From: Novacetimonas pomaceti | GTDB taxonomy: Bacteria > Pseudomonadota > Alphaproteobacteria > Acetobacterales > Acetobacteraceae | Reading direction: 5' to 3' | DNA length: 64,000 nucleotides | Assembly: GCF_003207955.1 (NCBI RefSeq) | Contig: NZ_NOXG01000014.1 | Span: 5,279 to 69,278 of the forward strand | Shown: piece after piece, positions 40,885 to 49,766 of the stretch | How the letters are laid out: each line of letters opens with the position of its first letter | Numbering within the stretch: position 1 is the first letter of the stretch | Program-made: the position numbers and the translations under genes | The notes under the pieces: model-generated | Told to the model about the DNA's origin: nothing | Seen by the model: only the letters and a program-made list of their open reading frames with translations | Database searches by the model: none

Positions 40885-41625
40885 ATGGCGATGGAATGGA
40901 CCGAGGAGACGATCGCGCGTCTTCGCGACCTGTGGCAGCAGGGACTGTCAACGGCGGAAATCGGCCGTCAGTTGGCAGTGACCAAGAACGCGGTCGTGGG
41001 AAAGGCGCATCGGCTGGGTCTGAAGCCACGCCCGTCGCCCATTCGCCGGGGTGGCAAGGCAGCGGAAAAGGCCGCCGCCGCGACGCCAGCCCCCGCGACA
41101 TCAGCTCCCGCCACGGCCGGGGCGCCATCGGCCACGCCCGCTGCCCCCGTCGCGCCCGCGCCTGTCGCAACGCCGCGCCCCGCCCATGCGGAGGTCGCCG
41201 CCGCGCCTGTGGCAGCGCCCGTGCCAGCCGAACCCGTTACGCCGCAGCCAGCCGCCAGCACGCCTGTCGCGTCCGCCCCCGTTGACGCCGCCCCGGTCGC
41301 TTCCGCGCAGCCCGCGCCTGTAGCACCCCCGGCCCAGAAAGCCGCAGCCCCCGCGACTCCGCCCGTCGCGCCCAAGGCTGAGGAACCGGCCCCGGCCAAG
41401 CCGGCGCGCAGGGCCGCGACCTCGCGTGCTGAACGCGCCGCCGCGCATGCCCCGGCCCCGCCGCGCCGTCGCAGCAGCCAGTCCTGCTGCTGGCCGCTGG
41501 GCGATCCGGGAACGCCGGGCTTTCATTTCTGTGGCGCGACGCCACTGCCGGGCAAGCCCTATTGCGCCGAGCATGCGCAGCTTGCGTATGTGAAGCTGCG
41601 CGACCGTCGCGACAACGTCGCCTGA
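40885..41625 (+). CDS. gcrA: GcrA cell-cycle regulator
   Basis: 246 residues, preceded by GGAGTGTGAGCG. GcrA binds sigma70-RNA polymerase and activates promoters carrying GANTC methylation marks. The N-terminal DNA-binding domain (MAMEWTEETIARLRDLWQQG, then AEIGRQLAVTKNAVVGKAHR) is textbook. The C-terminal polymerase-binding part is SCCWPLGDPGTPGFHFCG and PGKPYCAEHAQLAY. Between them lies an unusually long Ala/Pro-rich linker (about 60-185). A bidirectional terminator follows. Confidence 0.96.
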   Translation: MAMEWTEETIARLRDLWQQGLSTAEIGRQLAVTKNAVVGKAHRLGLKPRPSPIRRGGKAAEKAAAATPAPATSAPATAGAPSATPAAPVAPAPVATPRPAHAEVAAAPVAAPVPAEPVTPQPAASTPVASAPVDAAPVASAQPAPVAPPAQKAAAPATPPVAPKAEEPAPAKPARRAATSRAERAAAHAPAPPRRRSSQSCCWPLGDPGTPGFHFCGATPLPGKPYCAEHAQLAYVKLRDRRDNVA

Positions 41626-41677
41626 TATCGCCCCGTTAACATGGCCCCATAACATGGCCCCGTGACATGCGGGCATG

Positions 41678-41718
41678 AAAAAGCCGCCGGGAACAGGGCG
41701 TTCCGGCGGCTTTTTTTC
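41678..41718. terminator. Bidirectional terminator between gcrA and bactofilin
   Basis: Stem AAAAAGCCGCCGGGAAC with GTTCCGGCGGCTTTTT and a short loop, with A-run and T-run on the two sides. It serves gcrA on the plus strand and may also serve the convergent bactofilin gene. Confidence 0.93.
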
Positions 41719-41837
41719 ATGGTATCCGCTTTTTCACGGATGCCCGGAATGCGTGGCGCCCCGATTGCATGGCGTCGCGCGGGCGGACCGTGATGCCCGC
41801 GCGGGACGGGCATCATGGTCAGGCAGGGCAGCCGGCC

Positions 41838-42425
41838 TCAGGGTGTGGCGGGCTTGGGCTGCGGGGCCGCGGCCGGCGGTTCCGCCGGGGCGGGGGTGCT
41901 GATCATTTCCAGCTGGCCGGAAACCTGGCCACCGTCCTCGACCTTCAGGCGGCGGCACTTTGCCGTGCCCAGCAGGCGGCCGGTCGAACGGATCGTCAGG
42001 CTGCCGCGCACCGTCAGCTTGCCGTCGATGGTCCCGGCCAGTTCGGCGTCCTCGACCTCGACCTCGCCCTTGAAGATGCCGCCATGGGCGATCTGCAGTT
42101 CGGAGGCGTTGATCATCGAGGATTCAACCGTTCCCTCCACCACCAGTCGTTCGGCATCCTGGATGGTGCCCTGGACGCTGATGCCACGACCAACGACGAG
42201 GGTGCGGCGGTCGTTGTCCTTTTTCGCGCCGGGGGCCGTGGCGCCGGGGCGCACGCCGCCCGCGGCAGGAGACGTGTTCGGTGTCGGGGGGAATGGGGGA
42301 CGGGCCATCGGCGCGTTTTCCTTGTTGGCTGGTGTGGAAGAAGGCGCTGGGCGCGCGGCTTGCGGAGTGGCTGCCTGAGGCTTGACCGGCGGCTTGGTCT
42401 CTTCTGGCTTACGACGTCTGAACAA
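41838..42425 (-). CDS. Bactofilin
   Basis: 195 residues. Bactofilins form nucleotide-independent polymers that position cell-wall enzymes and shape the cell. The beta-helical core spans about 75-180, with the repeated short strands RTLVVGRGISVQGTIQDAER, LVVEGTVESSMI and LTVRGSLTIRSTGRLLG. Both flanks are Pro/Ala-rich, as usual. It seems to begin at TTG (42425) with GGGGTAATA upstream; no better ATG precedes the core. Convergent with gcrA. Confidence 0.92.
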   Translation of the reverse strand: MFRRRKPEETKPPVKPQAATPQAARPAPSSTPANKENAPMARPPFPPTPNTSPAAGGVRPGATAPGAKKDNDRRTLVVGRGISVQGTIQDAERLVVEGTVESSMINASELQIAHGGIFKGEVEVEDAELAGTIDGKLTVRGSLTIRSTGRLLGTAKCRRLKVEDGGQVSGQLEMISTPAPAEPPAAAPQPKPATP

Positions 42426-42712
42426 TATTACCCCGCTTCATCTGGCTGTGTAATCCGGCGCTGGGAATAGTCCGGATCGGTCATCGCTTTCGCACCGGAC
42501 AGGCATGCCCTACCTTTCTGTTTTTGTTATACGCGTGCATGTATTCGCGACAAGGGCGTACGTCATGTCGCAGCGGTGAAAAACATGCCGCCATTGCGGT
42601 TTCCCTGCCCCGGTGATAGCGAATGCGCAACTTAGTTATCCGCAATGTTGGTTATTTCATGGCGATATTGGCGCAATAACGCCGTAAGACGCGGGGGAGA
42701 GGGGAGACGAAG

Positions 42713-43735
42713 ATGGAAAAGAACACGGAAAATTCTGGCCAGGCCTCCGAATGCAGGTTCGATATCCTGGGGATCGGAAACGCGATCGTCGATATCCTTG
42801 CCCCTGTCGAGCCCTCCTTCCTCAAGGCCAATGACATGGTGCCCGGCGGCATGATGCTGATCGACGCGCCCCGGGCGGAGGAACTGGGCCGTGCCATCCG
42901 GCGGGAAAAGGAAATGGGCGGTGGCTCGGCCGCCAATACCTGCGTCGTGGCGTCGAACATGGGCGCGCGCGTGGCCTATCTGGGCAAGGTCGCGGATGAC
43001 GCGACGGGCCGGGCCTTTGCCGCGGACATGCAGGCGGCGGGCGTGTATTTCCCGTCACAGCCGCTCAAGGGCAAGGATGCGGCGCAGCAGCCGACCGCAA
43101 GCTGCCTGATCCTTGTCACCCCGGACGGGCAGCGCACGATGAACACCTATCTCGGGGCATGCGTGGCGTTCGGGCCGGACGACGTGCTGCCCGATGTCGT
43201 GACGGCGTCGAAGGTGACCTATATGGAGGGATACCTGTTCGACCGGCCGGAGGCGCAGGCCGCCTTCCGCCGCGCCGCCGAAATCGCGCATTCCGCAGGC
43301 CGCCGCGTCGCGCTGTCGCTGTCGGACGCGTTCTGCGTCGACCGCCACCGCGACGCGTTCCTTGACCTCGTGCGCGGGCATGTCGACATCCTTTTCGCCA
43401 ATGAAATGGAAATCCTGTCGCTGTACCAGGCCAGGGAATTCGACGAGGCCCTGCGCCACGTGGCGGCCGATACGCATTTCGCCGTCCTGACCCGCAGTGA
43501 AAAGGGCAGCGTGATCGTGCAGGACCAGCAGCAGATCGCCATCGACAGCGTCCGCACGCAGGTGGTCGACACCACCGGGGCGGGCGACGCCTATGCCGCC
43601 GGGTTCCTGGCAGGATGGACGTCGGGGCGCGAGCTTGCCGAATGCGGCCGCCTGGGCAGCGTCGCCGCGTCCGAAGTGATCTCCCACTATGGCGCGCGGC
43701 CGCTGATCAACATGCGCCAGGACATGGGGTTCTGA
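42713..43735 (+). CDS. PfkB-family sugar/nucleoside kinase (adenosine-kinase-like)
   Basis: 340 residues. Phosphorylates a sugar or nucleoside using ATP; adenosine kinase is the most common annotation for this branch. Motifs: GIGNAIVDILAPVE near the N-terminus, GGGSAANTCVVASNMGARVAY (substrate-binding glycines), and the C-terminal catalytic/anion-hole motif DTTGAGDAYAAGFL. The start at 42713 follows AGGGGAGACGAAG. Monocistronic, upstream of typA. The substrate is not certain. Confidence 0.9.
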   Translation: MEKNTENSGQASECRFDILGIGNAIVDILAPVEPSFLKANDMVPGGMMLIDAPRAEELGRAIRREKEMGGGSAANTCVVASNMGARVAYLGKVADDATGRAFAADMQAAGVYFPSQPLKGKDAAQQPTASCLILVTPDGQRTMNTYLGACVAFGPDDVLPDVVTASKVTYMEGYLFDRPEAQAAFRRAAEIAHSAGRRVALSLSDAFCVDRHRDAFLDLVRGHVDILFANEMEILSLYQAREFDEALRHVAADTHFAVLTRSEKGSVIVQDQQQIAIDSVRTQVVDTTGAGDAYAAGFLAGWTSGRELAECGRLGSVAASEVISHYGARPLINMRQDMGF

Positions 43736-43923
43736 TCGCACGCACGGCAGAATTCATCACCGGCATGCGCGGATGACGTGAAGTTTCGCGTGCAATCCGC
43801 GCCAGTCCCCTTTATCTACGCCTCAGCACCAAACAATGCCGCCATGTCGCTCGGGCCTGAACTGCCCGCACGGGCGGCGCGCCCTTTTGGCGCCCCCGCA
43901 AGGAAAGTCAGGTTACAACCGTT

Positions 43924-45747
43924 ATGGACATCCGTAATATCGCCATCATCGCGCACGTCGATCATGGCAAGACCACGCTGGTTGACCAGCTTCTGAAACA
44001 GTCCGGTTCGTTCCGCGAAAACCAGCATGTCGCGGAACGCGCGATGGACAGCAATGACCTGGAGCGTGAGCGCGGCATCACCATCCTGGCCAAGTGCACG
44101 TCCGTCGTGTGGAAGGACACGCGCATCAACATCATCGACACCCCGGGCCATGCCGATTTCGGCGGCGAGGTGGAACGTATCCTGAGCATGGTCGATGGCG
44201 CGGTCGTGCTGGTCGATTCCGCCGAAGGCGCGCTGCCGCAGACGAAGTTCGTCGTGGGCAAGGCGCTGGCGCGCGGGCTGAAGCCGATCGTCGTGGTCAA
44301 CAAGATCGACCGTGGCGACGCCCGCCCGGACGAGGTGCATAACGAGATTTTCGACCTGTTCGCAGCCCTTGGCGCGAATGACGAGCAGCTTGATTTCCCC
44401 ATGCTCTACGCCTCCGGCCGTCAGGGCTGGGCGGATCTGGAAATCGATGGCCCGCGCAAGGACCTCTCCCCGCTGTTCGACCTGATCCTGCGTCATGTCC
44501 CGCCGCCGAAGGTCAACAAGGACGCGCCGTTCGCGATGGTCGCGACCATCCTTGAAAACGACAACTTCCTTGGCCGCGTGCTGACCGGGCGCGTGGAACA
44601 GGGCACGGCAAAGATGAACATGCCCGTGCATGTGCTGCGTCCCGACGGTTCCGTCGTGGAAACCGGCCGCCTGACCAAGCTGCTGTCGTTCCGCGGGCTG
44701 GACCGCGTGCCGGTGGAAGAGGTCGAGGCCGGCGACATCGTGGCCGTGGCCGGCCTGTCGGAAGCGACGATCCCCGAAACCATCGCGGCCCTCGAGGTGA
44801 AGGAGCCGCTGCCCTCCACCCCCGTCGATCCGCCGACGCTGTCGATGACCTTCCGCCTCAATGACGGCCCGCTGGGCGGTCGCGAGGGCAAGAAGGTCAC
44901 GTCGCGCCAGATCCGCGACCGCCTGTTCAAGGAAACCGAGGGCAACATCGCCATCCGCGTCTCCGAAAGCCCCGAAAGCGAGGCGTTCGAGGTCGCGGGC
45001 CGTGGCGAACTGCAGCTTGGCGTCCTGATCGAGCAGATGCGCCGCGAAGGTTTCGAGCTGACGATCGGCCGTCCCCGCGTGCTGTTCCGCACGAACGAGG
45101 AAACCGGCGAGCGCGAGGAACCGTTCGAGGAAGTCCTGATCGACGTGGACGAGCCGTATTCGGGCGTCGTGGTCGAGAAGATGGCGCTGCGCAAGGGCAT
45201 CATGCAGGACATGCAGCCGTCGGGCGGTGGCAAGGTGCGCCTGACGTTCCAGATCCCCTCTCGCGGGCTGATCGGCTATCACGGCGAATTCCTGACCGAC
45301 ACGCGCGGTTCGGGCATCATGAACCGCCTGTTCTCCGGCTACCAGCCGTATGTCGGGCCGATCGCGGGCCGTCGCAACGGGTCGCTGATTTCGTCCGAAG
45401 ACGGGGCGACGACGCAGTATTCGCTGTTCTCGCTGCAGGATCGCGGCACGCTGTTCGTTGACGCGGGCGAAAAGGTCTATGTCGGCATGATCATCGGCGA
45501 ACATTCGCGTGAAAACGACCTGGAAGTGAATCCGGTCCGTGAAAAGAAGCTGACCAACATCCGCGCCGCCGGCAAGGACGAGGCCCTGCTGCTGATCCCG
45601 CCGCGCAAGATGAACCTGGAACAGGCCATCGCGTATATCGAGGATGACGAACTGGTGGAGGTCACGCCGTCGGCCGTGCGCATCCGCAAGCGCTACCTCG
45701 ACCCGCATGAGCGCAAGAAGCGCGAGCGTTCGGGCACCGTGGACTGA
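43924..45747 (+). CDS. typA: Ribosome-associated GTPase TypA/BipA
   Basis: 607 residues. A translational GTPase that binds the 70S ribosome and aids 50S assembly and stress adaptation. G1 AHVDHGKTT (10-18), effector-loop RERGITILAK, G3 DTPGHADFGGEVERIL, and G4 NKIDR. Later domains include SRGLIGYHGEFLTDTRG and the TypA C-terminal domain (PPRKMNLEQAIAYIEDDELV). Length is typical. A possible earlier start is ignored because MDIRNIAIIAHVDHGKTT is the usual N-terminus. Confidence 0.98.
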   Translation: MDIRNIAIIAHVDHGKTTLVDQLLKQSGSFRENQHVAERAMDSNDLERERGITILAKCTSVVWKDTRINIIDTPGHADFGGEVERILSMVDGAVVLVDSAEGALPQTKFVVGKALARGLKPIVVVNKIDRGDARPDEVHNEIFDLFAALGANDEQLDFPMLYASGRQGWADLEIDGPRKDLSPLFDLILRHVPPPKVNKDAPFAMVATILENDNFLGRVLTGRVEQGTAKMNMPVHVLRPDGSVVETGRLTKLLSFRGLDRVPVEEVEAGDIVAVAGLSEATIPETIAALEVKEPLPSTPVDPPTLSMTFRLNDGPLGGREGKKVTSRQIRDRLFKETEGNIAIRVSESPESEAFEVAGRGELQLGVLIEQMRREGFELTIGRPRVLFRTNEETGEREEPFEEVLIDVDEPYSGVVVEKMALRKGIMQDMQPSGGGKVRLTFQIPSRGLIGYHGEFLTDTRGSGIMNRLFSGYQPYVGPIAGRRNGSLISSEDGATTQYSLFSLQDRGTLFVDAGEKVYVGMIIGEHSRENDLEVNPVREKKLTNIRAAGKDEALLLIPPRKMNLEQAIAYIEDDELVEVTPSAVRIRKRYLDPHERKKRERSGTVD

Positions 45748-45998
45748 TTTTCACATCGACCCCATGACTGTCCCATGACTGTCGCGCAGCCCTGCAGCAA
45801 CCATTCGTAATGTTTCGGGGATTGTGATTGCGGTGGGAATGCGGCAGTTATGGGGTTCGCTGTAAAAATTTAAATTTTTTAATTCGAGACGGGGCTCCTC
45901 TCCGCGTGTTATTCCGCGTGGTGTCGGATCGGACTGGTATCGTTGCTGGTCCGGCACAGGCATTGGGATATTATCCCGATTGTTGGAGAGAAGAGTTC

Positions 45999-46274
45999 AT
46001 GATCGTTTCGACCCGCCGTTTCCTGGCCGCCCTGTCCGCTGTTGCCGTTATGGGCGTTGCTTCCCCCCTGATGGCGCAGACCACCCCCGCCGAACCGACC
46101 GCCCCGGCTGTCTCCGGCCCGGAACATGCGCCCGAGGCCGGTACGCCTGACGCAGCCGCGGGTGTCGCGGGCCAGGGTGAAAAGAAGATGCACCACGGCA
46201 GCCATCATCATGGCGGCAAGCATCACGGCAAGAAGAAGGCCGCCGCCGCTGCTGAAGCGCCTGCCGCGCAGTAA
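45999..46274 (+). CDS. Small secreted His/Lys-rich protein
   Basis: 91 residues. GGAGAGAAGAG precedes the ATG. A signal peptide (MIVSTRRFLAALSAVAVMG ... LMAQ, about 1-28) is followed by an acidic, Pro/Ala-rich stretch and a basic, histidine-rich tail (KKMHHGSHHHGGKHHGKKK). It is probably periplasmic; the His cluster suggests metal binding. The family is unknown. A strong terminator follows. The 250-base leader upstream contains an AT-rich TAAAAATTTAAATTTTTTAA stretch. Confidence 0.8.
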   Translation: MIVSTRRFLAALSAVAVMGVASPLMAQTTPAEPTAPAVSGPEHAPEAGTPDAAAGVAGQGEKKMHHGSHHHGGKHHGKKKAAAAAEAPAAQ

Positions 46275-46340
46275 TGTCGCCCGGGCATCGCCTGACGGAT
46301 CCATCCGGACGGCGATGCGCCACGGCTGCATGATGCCAGA

Positions 46341-46376
46341 AAAACGGGGCCGGGAATTTTCCGGCCCCGTTTTTTA
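46341..46376 (+). terminator. Rho-independent terminator
   Basis: Stem AAAACGGGGCCGG/CCGGCCCCGTTTT with a seven-base loop and a T-run, 66 bases after the His-rich protein gene. Confidence 0.95.
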
Positions 46377-46401
46377 TTGTCCGGATTTCGGGCAACCATG
46401 C

Positions 46402-46482
46402 AGAGGTTTCTGGTGAGGCTTTTTTGAAATGCCTTGAAATGACGCCGCCTTTTTGGAAACAGGCGGCGCCCGGAAACTTCTG
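46402..46482 (+). repeat. Three-stem intergenic repeat, family 1, copy J
   Basis: AGGTTTCTGGTGAGGC (degraded first hairpin), then GACGCCGCCTTTTTGG/AAACAGGCGGCGCC, and CCCGGAAACTTCTG. It lies between the convergent His-rich protein gene and dadA, at the dadA 3' end. Confidence 0.8.
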
Positions 46483-46520
46483 TTGTCTTGAAGCCGCAGG
46501 GTGGTTCCCCCGTGCCCGGC

Positions 46521-47777
46521 TTACTGGAAATAACGCTCCAGCGAGAGGTCGAGGCTGGGGATTTCGGTCTGGTGGCCGCTGATCATGTCGGACACCAGCT
46601 TTCCCGACCCGCAGGCCATCGTCCACCCCAGCGTGCCGTGGCCGGTATTGAGCCACAGGTTGCCGAAACGCTTTGAGCCGCCGATGATGGGCGTGCCGTC
46701 GGGCGTGCAGGGGCGCAGTCCCGTCCAGTACACTCCCTGTGACAGGTCGCCCCCGCCGAACAGTTCGGAGAAGGATTCCTCCAGCCCCGCGCGGCGATCG
46801 CGGCTCAGCCGCGTGTTGTATCCCGCCAGTTCCGCCGTCCCACCGATGCGGATGCGATCGCCCAGGCGGGTGATCGCGACCTTGTATGTGTCATCATTGA
46901 CGGTGGAAACCGGCGCGCGGGATTCGTCCGTGACCGGCAGGGTCAGCGAATATCCCTTGACCGGACAGACCGGCAGCCGCAGCCCCAGCGGACGCAGCAG
47001 GCGCGGCGCGTAACTGCCGAGGGCGACGACATACGCATCGCCCGTCATCCGCCCGGCGGAGGTACGCACGCCCAGTATCTCCTCGGCCGAGGCGTCGAGC
47101 GCCCTGACCGTGGTTTCATAATGGAAGATGACGCCCAGTTCCTCCGCCTTCTGCGCAAGGCGCTGGGTGAACATGTGCGCATCCCCCGATTCGTCGCCCG
47201 GCAGCCGCAGCCCCCCGCGCAGCAGGTGGCGCGAGGCGGCAAGCCCGGGTTCGAACGCCGCGATCTGGTCCGGGTCCAGCAGGTCATGCGCCACGCCATG
47301 CTGGCGCAGCACGCGCATGTCGCGATGCGCCTTCGCCACCTCGCGGTCGGTGCGGAACAGCTGGATCAGCCCGCGCTGGCGGTCGTCATAGGAAATGCCG
47401 GTTTCGGCCCGCAGCGCGTCAAGGCAGTCGCGGCTGTAGGTCGCGACACGCAGCATGCGTGCCTTGTTGATTTCATAGGAACGGGCGTTGCAGTTGCGCA
47501 GGACCTGGCGCATCCACGCGAACATCGCAAAATCGATGCGCGGGCGGACGATCATGGGGCTGTTGCGGCTGCACATCCATTTCAGGATCTGCAGCGGCAG
47601 CCCGGGGCCGGCCCACGGGGCGGAATAACCCGGCGAAATCTGCCCGGCATTGGCAAAGGACGTTTCCATCGCGGCGGCGGGCTGCCGGTCCACGACCTCC
47701 ACCTCATGTCCCTGTCTGGCGAGGTACCATGCCGTCGTCACGCCAATGACGCCCGCGCCGAGAATAATGACCTTCAC
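46521..47777 (-). CDS. dadA: D-amino acid dehydrogenase small subunit
   Basis: 418 residues. FAD enzyme that deaminates D-amino acids (D-alanine) to keto acids and passes electrons to the respiratory chain. FAD motif MKVIILGAGVIGVTTAWYLA at the N-terminus, followed by TSFANAGQISPGYSAPWA. C-terminal GLRPCTPDGTPIIG and NLWLNTGHGTLGWTMACGSG are typical of DadA. Length matches the family. No alanine racemase (dadX) or Lrp gene is adjacent. Confidence 0.95.
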   Translation of the reverse strand: MKVIILGAGVIGVTTAWYLARQGHEVEVVDRQPAAAMETSFANAGQISPGYSAPWAGPGLPLQILKWMCSRNSPMIVRPRIDFAMFAWMRQVLRNCNARSYEINKARMLRVATYSRDCLDALRAETGISYDDRQRGLIQLFRTDREVAKAHRDMRVLRQHGVAHDLLDPDQIAAFEPGLAASRHLLRGGLRLPGDESGDAHMFTQRLAQKAEELGVIFHYETTVRALDASAEEILGVRTSAGRMTGDAYVVALGSYAPRLLRPLGLRLPVCPVKGYSLTLPVTDESRAPVSTVNDDTYKVAITRLGDRIRIGGTAELAGYNTRLSRDRRAGLEESFSELFGGGDLSQGVYWTGLRPCTPDGTPIIGGSKRFGNLWLNTGHGTLGWTMACGSGKLVSDMISGHQTEIPSLDLSLERYFQ

Positions 47778-47927
47778 CCGCTGCCCCTTTTGTCATGTCA
47801 TGGAGTTCGGGCGCGATGCTATCGCCCGTCCCGATGGGGTCAAGCATCACGGCGCCGATCTCGACGCGGCGATTATAACATTATATGTCGGATTATGTGG
47901 CCCGGCACGGTGGCAGCCGCCATGCGT

Positions 47928-48950
47928 TCAGGTGGTGGGAACGCCCTTGCTGGTGGAATATTCGAAATGCAGCGCGGTGTCGGGATGGACGATGGGATGG
48001 ATGGCGTGTGCCGCCATCGCGCATTCGCTGAATCCCTGCAGGATCAGCTTCAGCTTCCCCGGATAGGACGCGACATCGCCAACGGCAAAGACGCCCGGCA
48101 TGCTGCTTTCACAGGTGGAGGGCGTGACGGGAATGGTCCCGCGGATCGTATCCAGCCCCCATTGCGCGATGGGGCCAAGGTCGGTCGCCAGCCCGAAGAA
48201 CGGCAGCAGCGCCTGGCACGGGACATGCAGGCCCTCGCCCTCCAGCGTGACAAGGTCCACGCCCTCCAGCACGCCATCCGTGCCGCGCAGGCCATGCAGC
48301 TGGTATCCCACCAGCTTCTCGATCTCGCCCCGGTCGACGGCCTCGTCCAGCTGGCGCAGGCTTTCGGGGGCGGCGCGGAAACGGTTGCGGCGATGGACGA
48401 TGGAAACCCGTGCCGCCACGTCACGCAGCGACAGCGCCCAGTCCACCGCAGAATCCCCGCCACCCGCGATCAGGACGTGCTTTCCGGCGAAATCGGCGCG
48501 ACGGCGGACATAATACCGCACCGCGCCGCTTTTCTCGAACGCCTCCAGCCCCGGCAGCGGGGGACGGTTGGGGCCGAACGCGCCCGCGCCCGCCGCGATG
48601 ATGACGGCATGGGCGCGAATCGTGTCGCCGGCGTCGGTCCGCAGCGTGAACGCGCCGCGTGTGCCCGTCAGTTCCTCCACCCGGCGGCCCAGCAGGCGCG
48701 CGACGTCAAAGGGCGCGATCTGCCGGTCCAGCGCGGCGATCAGGTCGCCCCCGGTGATGGAGGGATGGGCCGGGATGTCATAGATCGGCTTTTCGGGATA
48801 CAGCGCGCAGCATTGTCCGCCCACTTCGTCCAGCGCGTCGATCAGGACGCAGCCGAGCTTGAGCATGCTGCATTCGAACGCGGCGAACAGGCCGGCAGGC
48901 CCCGCGCCGATAATGGCGACATCGGTGGAAAGGCTGCGGGTGTCGGTCAT
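47928..48950 (-). CDS. Ferredoxin/flavodoxin-NADP+ reductase (thioredoxin-reductase-like type)
   Basis: 340 residues, start 48950 with AGGATACACAGC. FAD motif VAIIGAGPAGLFAAFE and NADPH motif VLIAGGGDSAVDWALSL. GGQCCALYPEKPIYDIPA is diagnostic of the YumC/FNR2 branch. The redox-active CxxC of true thioredoxin reductases is absent from the NADPH domain, so ferredoxin-NADP reductase is the better call. It transfers electrons between NADPH and ferredoxin. Divergent from tsaE. Confidence 0.92.
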   Translation of the reverse strand: MTDTRSLSTDVAIIGAGPAGLFAAFECSMLKLGCVLIDALDEVGGQCCALYPEKPIYDIPAHPSITGGDLIAALDRQIAPFDVARLLGRRVEELTGTRGAFTLRTDAGDTIRAHAVIIAAGAGAFGPNRPPLPGLEAFEKSGAVRYYVRRRADFAGKHVLIAGGGDSAVDWALSLRDVAARVSIVHRRNRFRAAPESLRQLDEAVDRGEIEKLVGYQLHGLRGTDGVLEGVDLVTLEGEGLHVPCQALLPFFGLATDLGPIAQWGLDTIRGTIPVTPSTCESSMPGVFAVGDVASYPGKLKLILQGFSECAMAAHAIHPIVHPDTALHFEYSTSKGVPTT

Positions 48951-49172
48951 TGCTGTGTATCCTGCAATCCGTGGCTGTTCAGGCTGTCGGCAGCGTTGTG
49001 CGTTGCGCGGCGCACCAGCGCAACCCACAAAAAGGGGACGGCGCATGCGAAAATGCACCCCGGCGTCAGCGCCGGTCGCGGGCGGCGGTTTCATCTTGTC
49101 CGCTTGTCTGGTTGTCCGCTTGTCTGGGCGGGGGGCAAGGGCGCACAATATGCGGCAATGAGGGAGACGGAC

Positions 49173-49766
49173 ATGAAACCACCCCGCCCGCCCGCCTCGA
49201 TGGCGGCTTCGGCACCGGATTCGACAGCGGCCCCGGCGGCAGATACCGGGGCAGCGGATGCCGGTACGCTGCGCATCGTCCTGCCCGATGACGCGGCGAC
49301 GATGGCGCTGGGCCGCGCGCTGGCCCCGGCGCTGGGCGCGGGGGACGTGGTGCTGCTGCGCGGGGATCTGGGCGCGGGCAAGACGACGCTGGCGCGCGCG
49401 CTGCTGCGGGCATTGTGCAATGACGCGGCGATGGAGGTGCCAAGCCCGTCCTATACCCTGGTGCAGACCTATGACGCGCCCGGGGGGGATGCATCGGGGG
49501 GGGACGCATCAGGGGTGGAAGTATCGCATTTCGACCTGTGGCGTCTGGATGGTCCCGACGCGCTGGTGGAACTGGGCTGGGATGACGCGTGCGAGGGGAT
49601 CGTGCTGGTGGAATGGCCCGAACGGCTGGGCGCCCTTGCGCCGCCTGATGCGCGCGGCATCGACCTGGTGGTGCGCGCCGATGGCGGGCGGGACGCCATT
49701 CTGCGTGGCTGGGGCGCGCATGCGCACGCGGCCGCGCGCATGATAGATGCAGGAGGACGGGGATGA
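49173..49766 (+). CDS. tsaE: tRNA threonylcarbamoyladenosine biosynthesis protein TsaE
   Basis: 197 residues. ATPase needed with TsaB/TsaD for t6A37 in tRNA. A low-complexity ~30-residue N-terminus precedes the domain. P-loop GDLGAGKT (64-71); PSPSYTLVQTY; HFDLWRL; and IVLVEWPERLG are all family features. The start at 49173 follows AGGGAG at six bases; the nearby ATG at 49158 is less likely. The insert around GGDASGGDASG is a short repeat. It overlaps murU by four bases. Confidence 0.95.
   Translation: MKPPRPPASMAASAPDSTAAPAADTGAADAGTLRIVLPDDAATMALGRALAPALGAGDVVLLRGDLGAGKTTLARALLRALCNDAAMEVPSPSYTLVQTYDAPGGDASGGDASGVEVSHFDLWRLDGPDALVELGWDDACEGIVLVEWPERLGALAPPDARGIDLVVRADGGRDAILRGWGAHAHAAARMIDAGGRG

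Noticed and set aside
47121..49172. Long forward frame leading into tsaE (would make an 881-residue protein)
   Set aside because: It runs antisense through dadA and the ferredoxin-NADP reductase. Only the last 197 codons are a real gene, with its own ribosome site.
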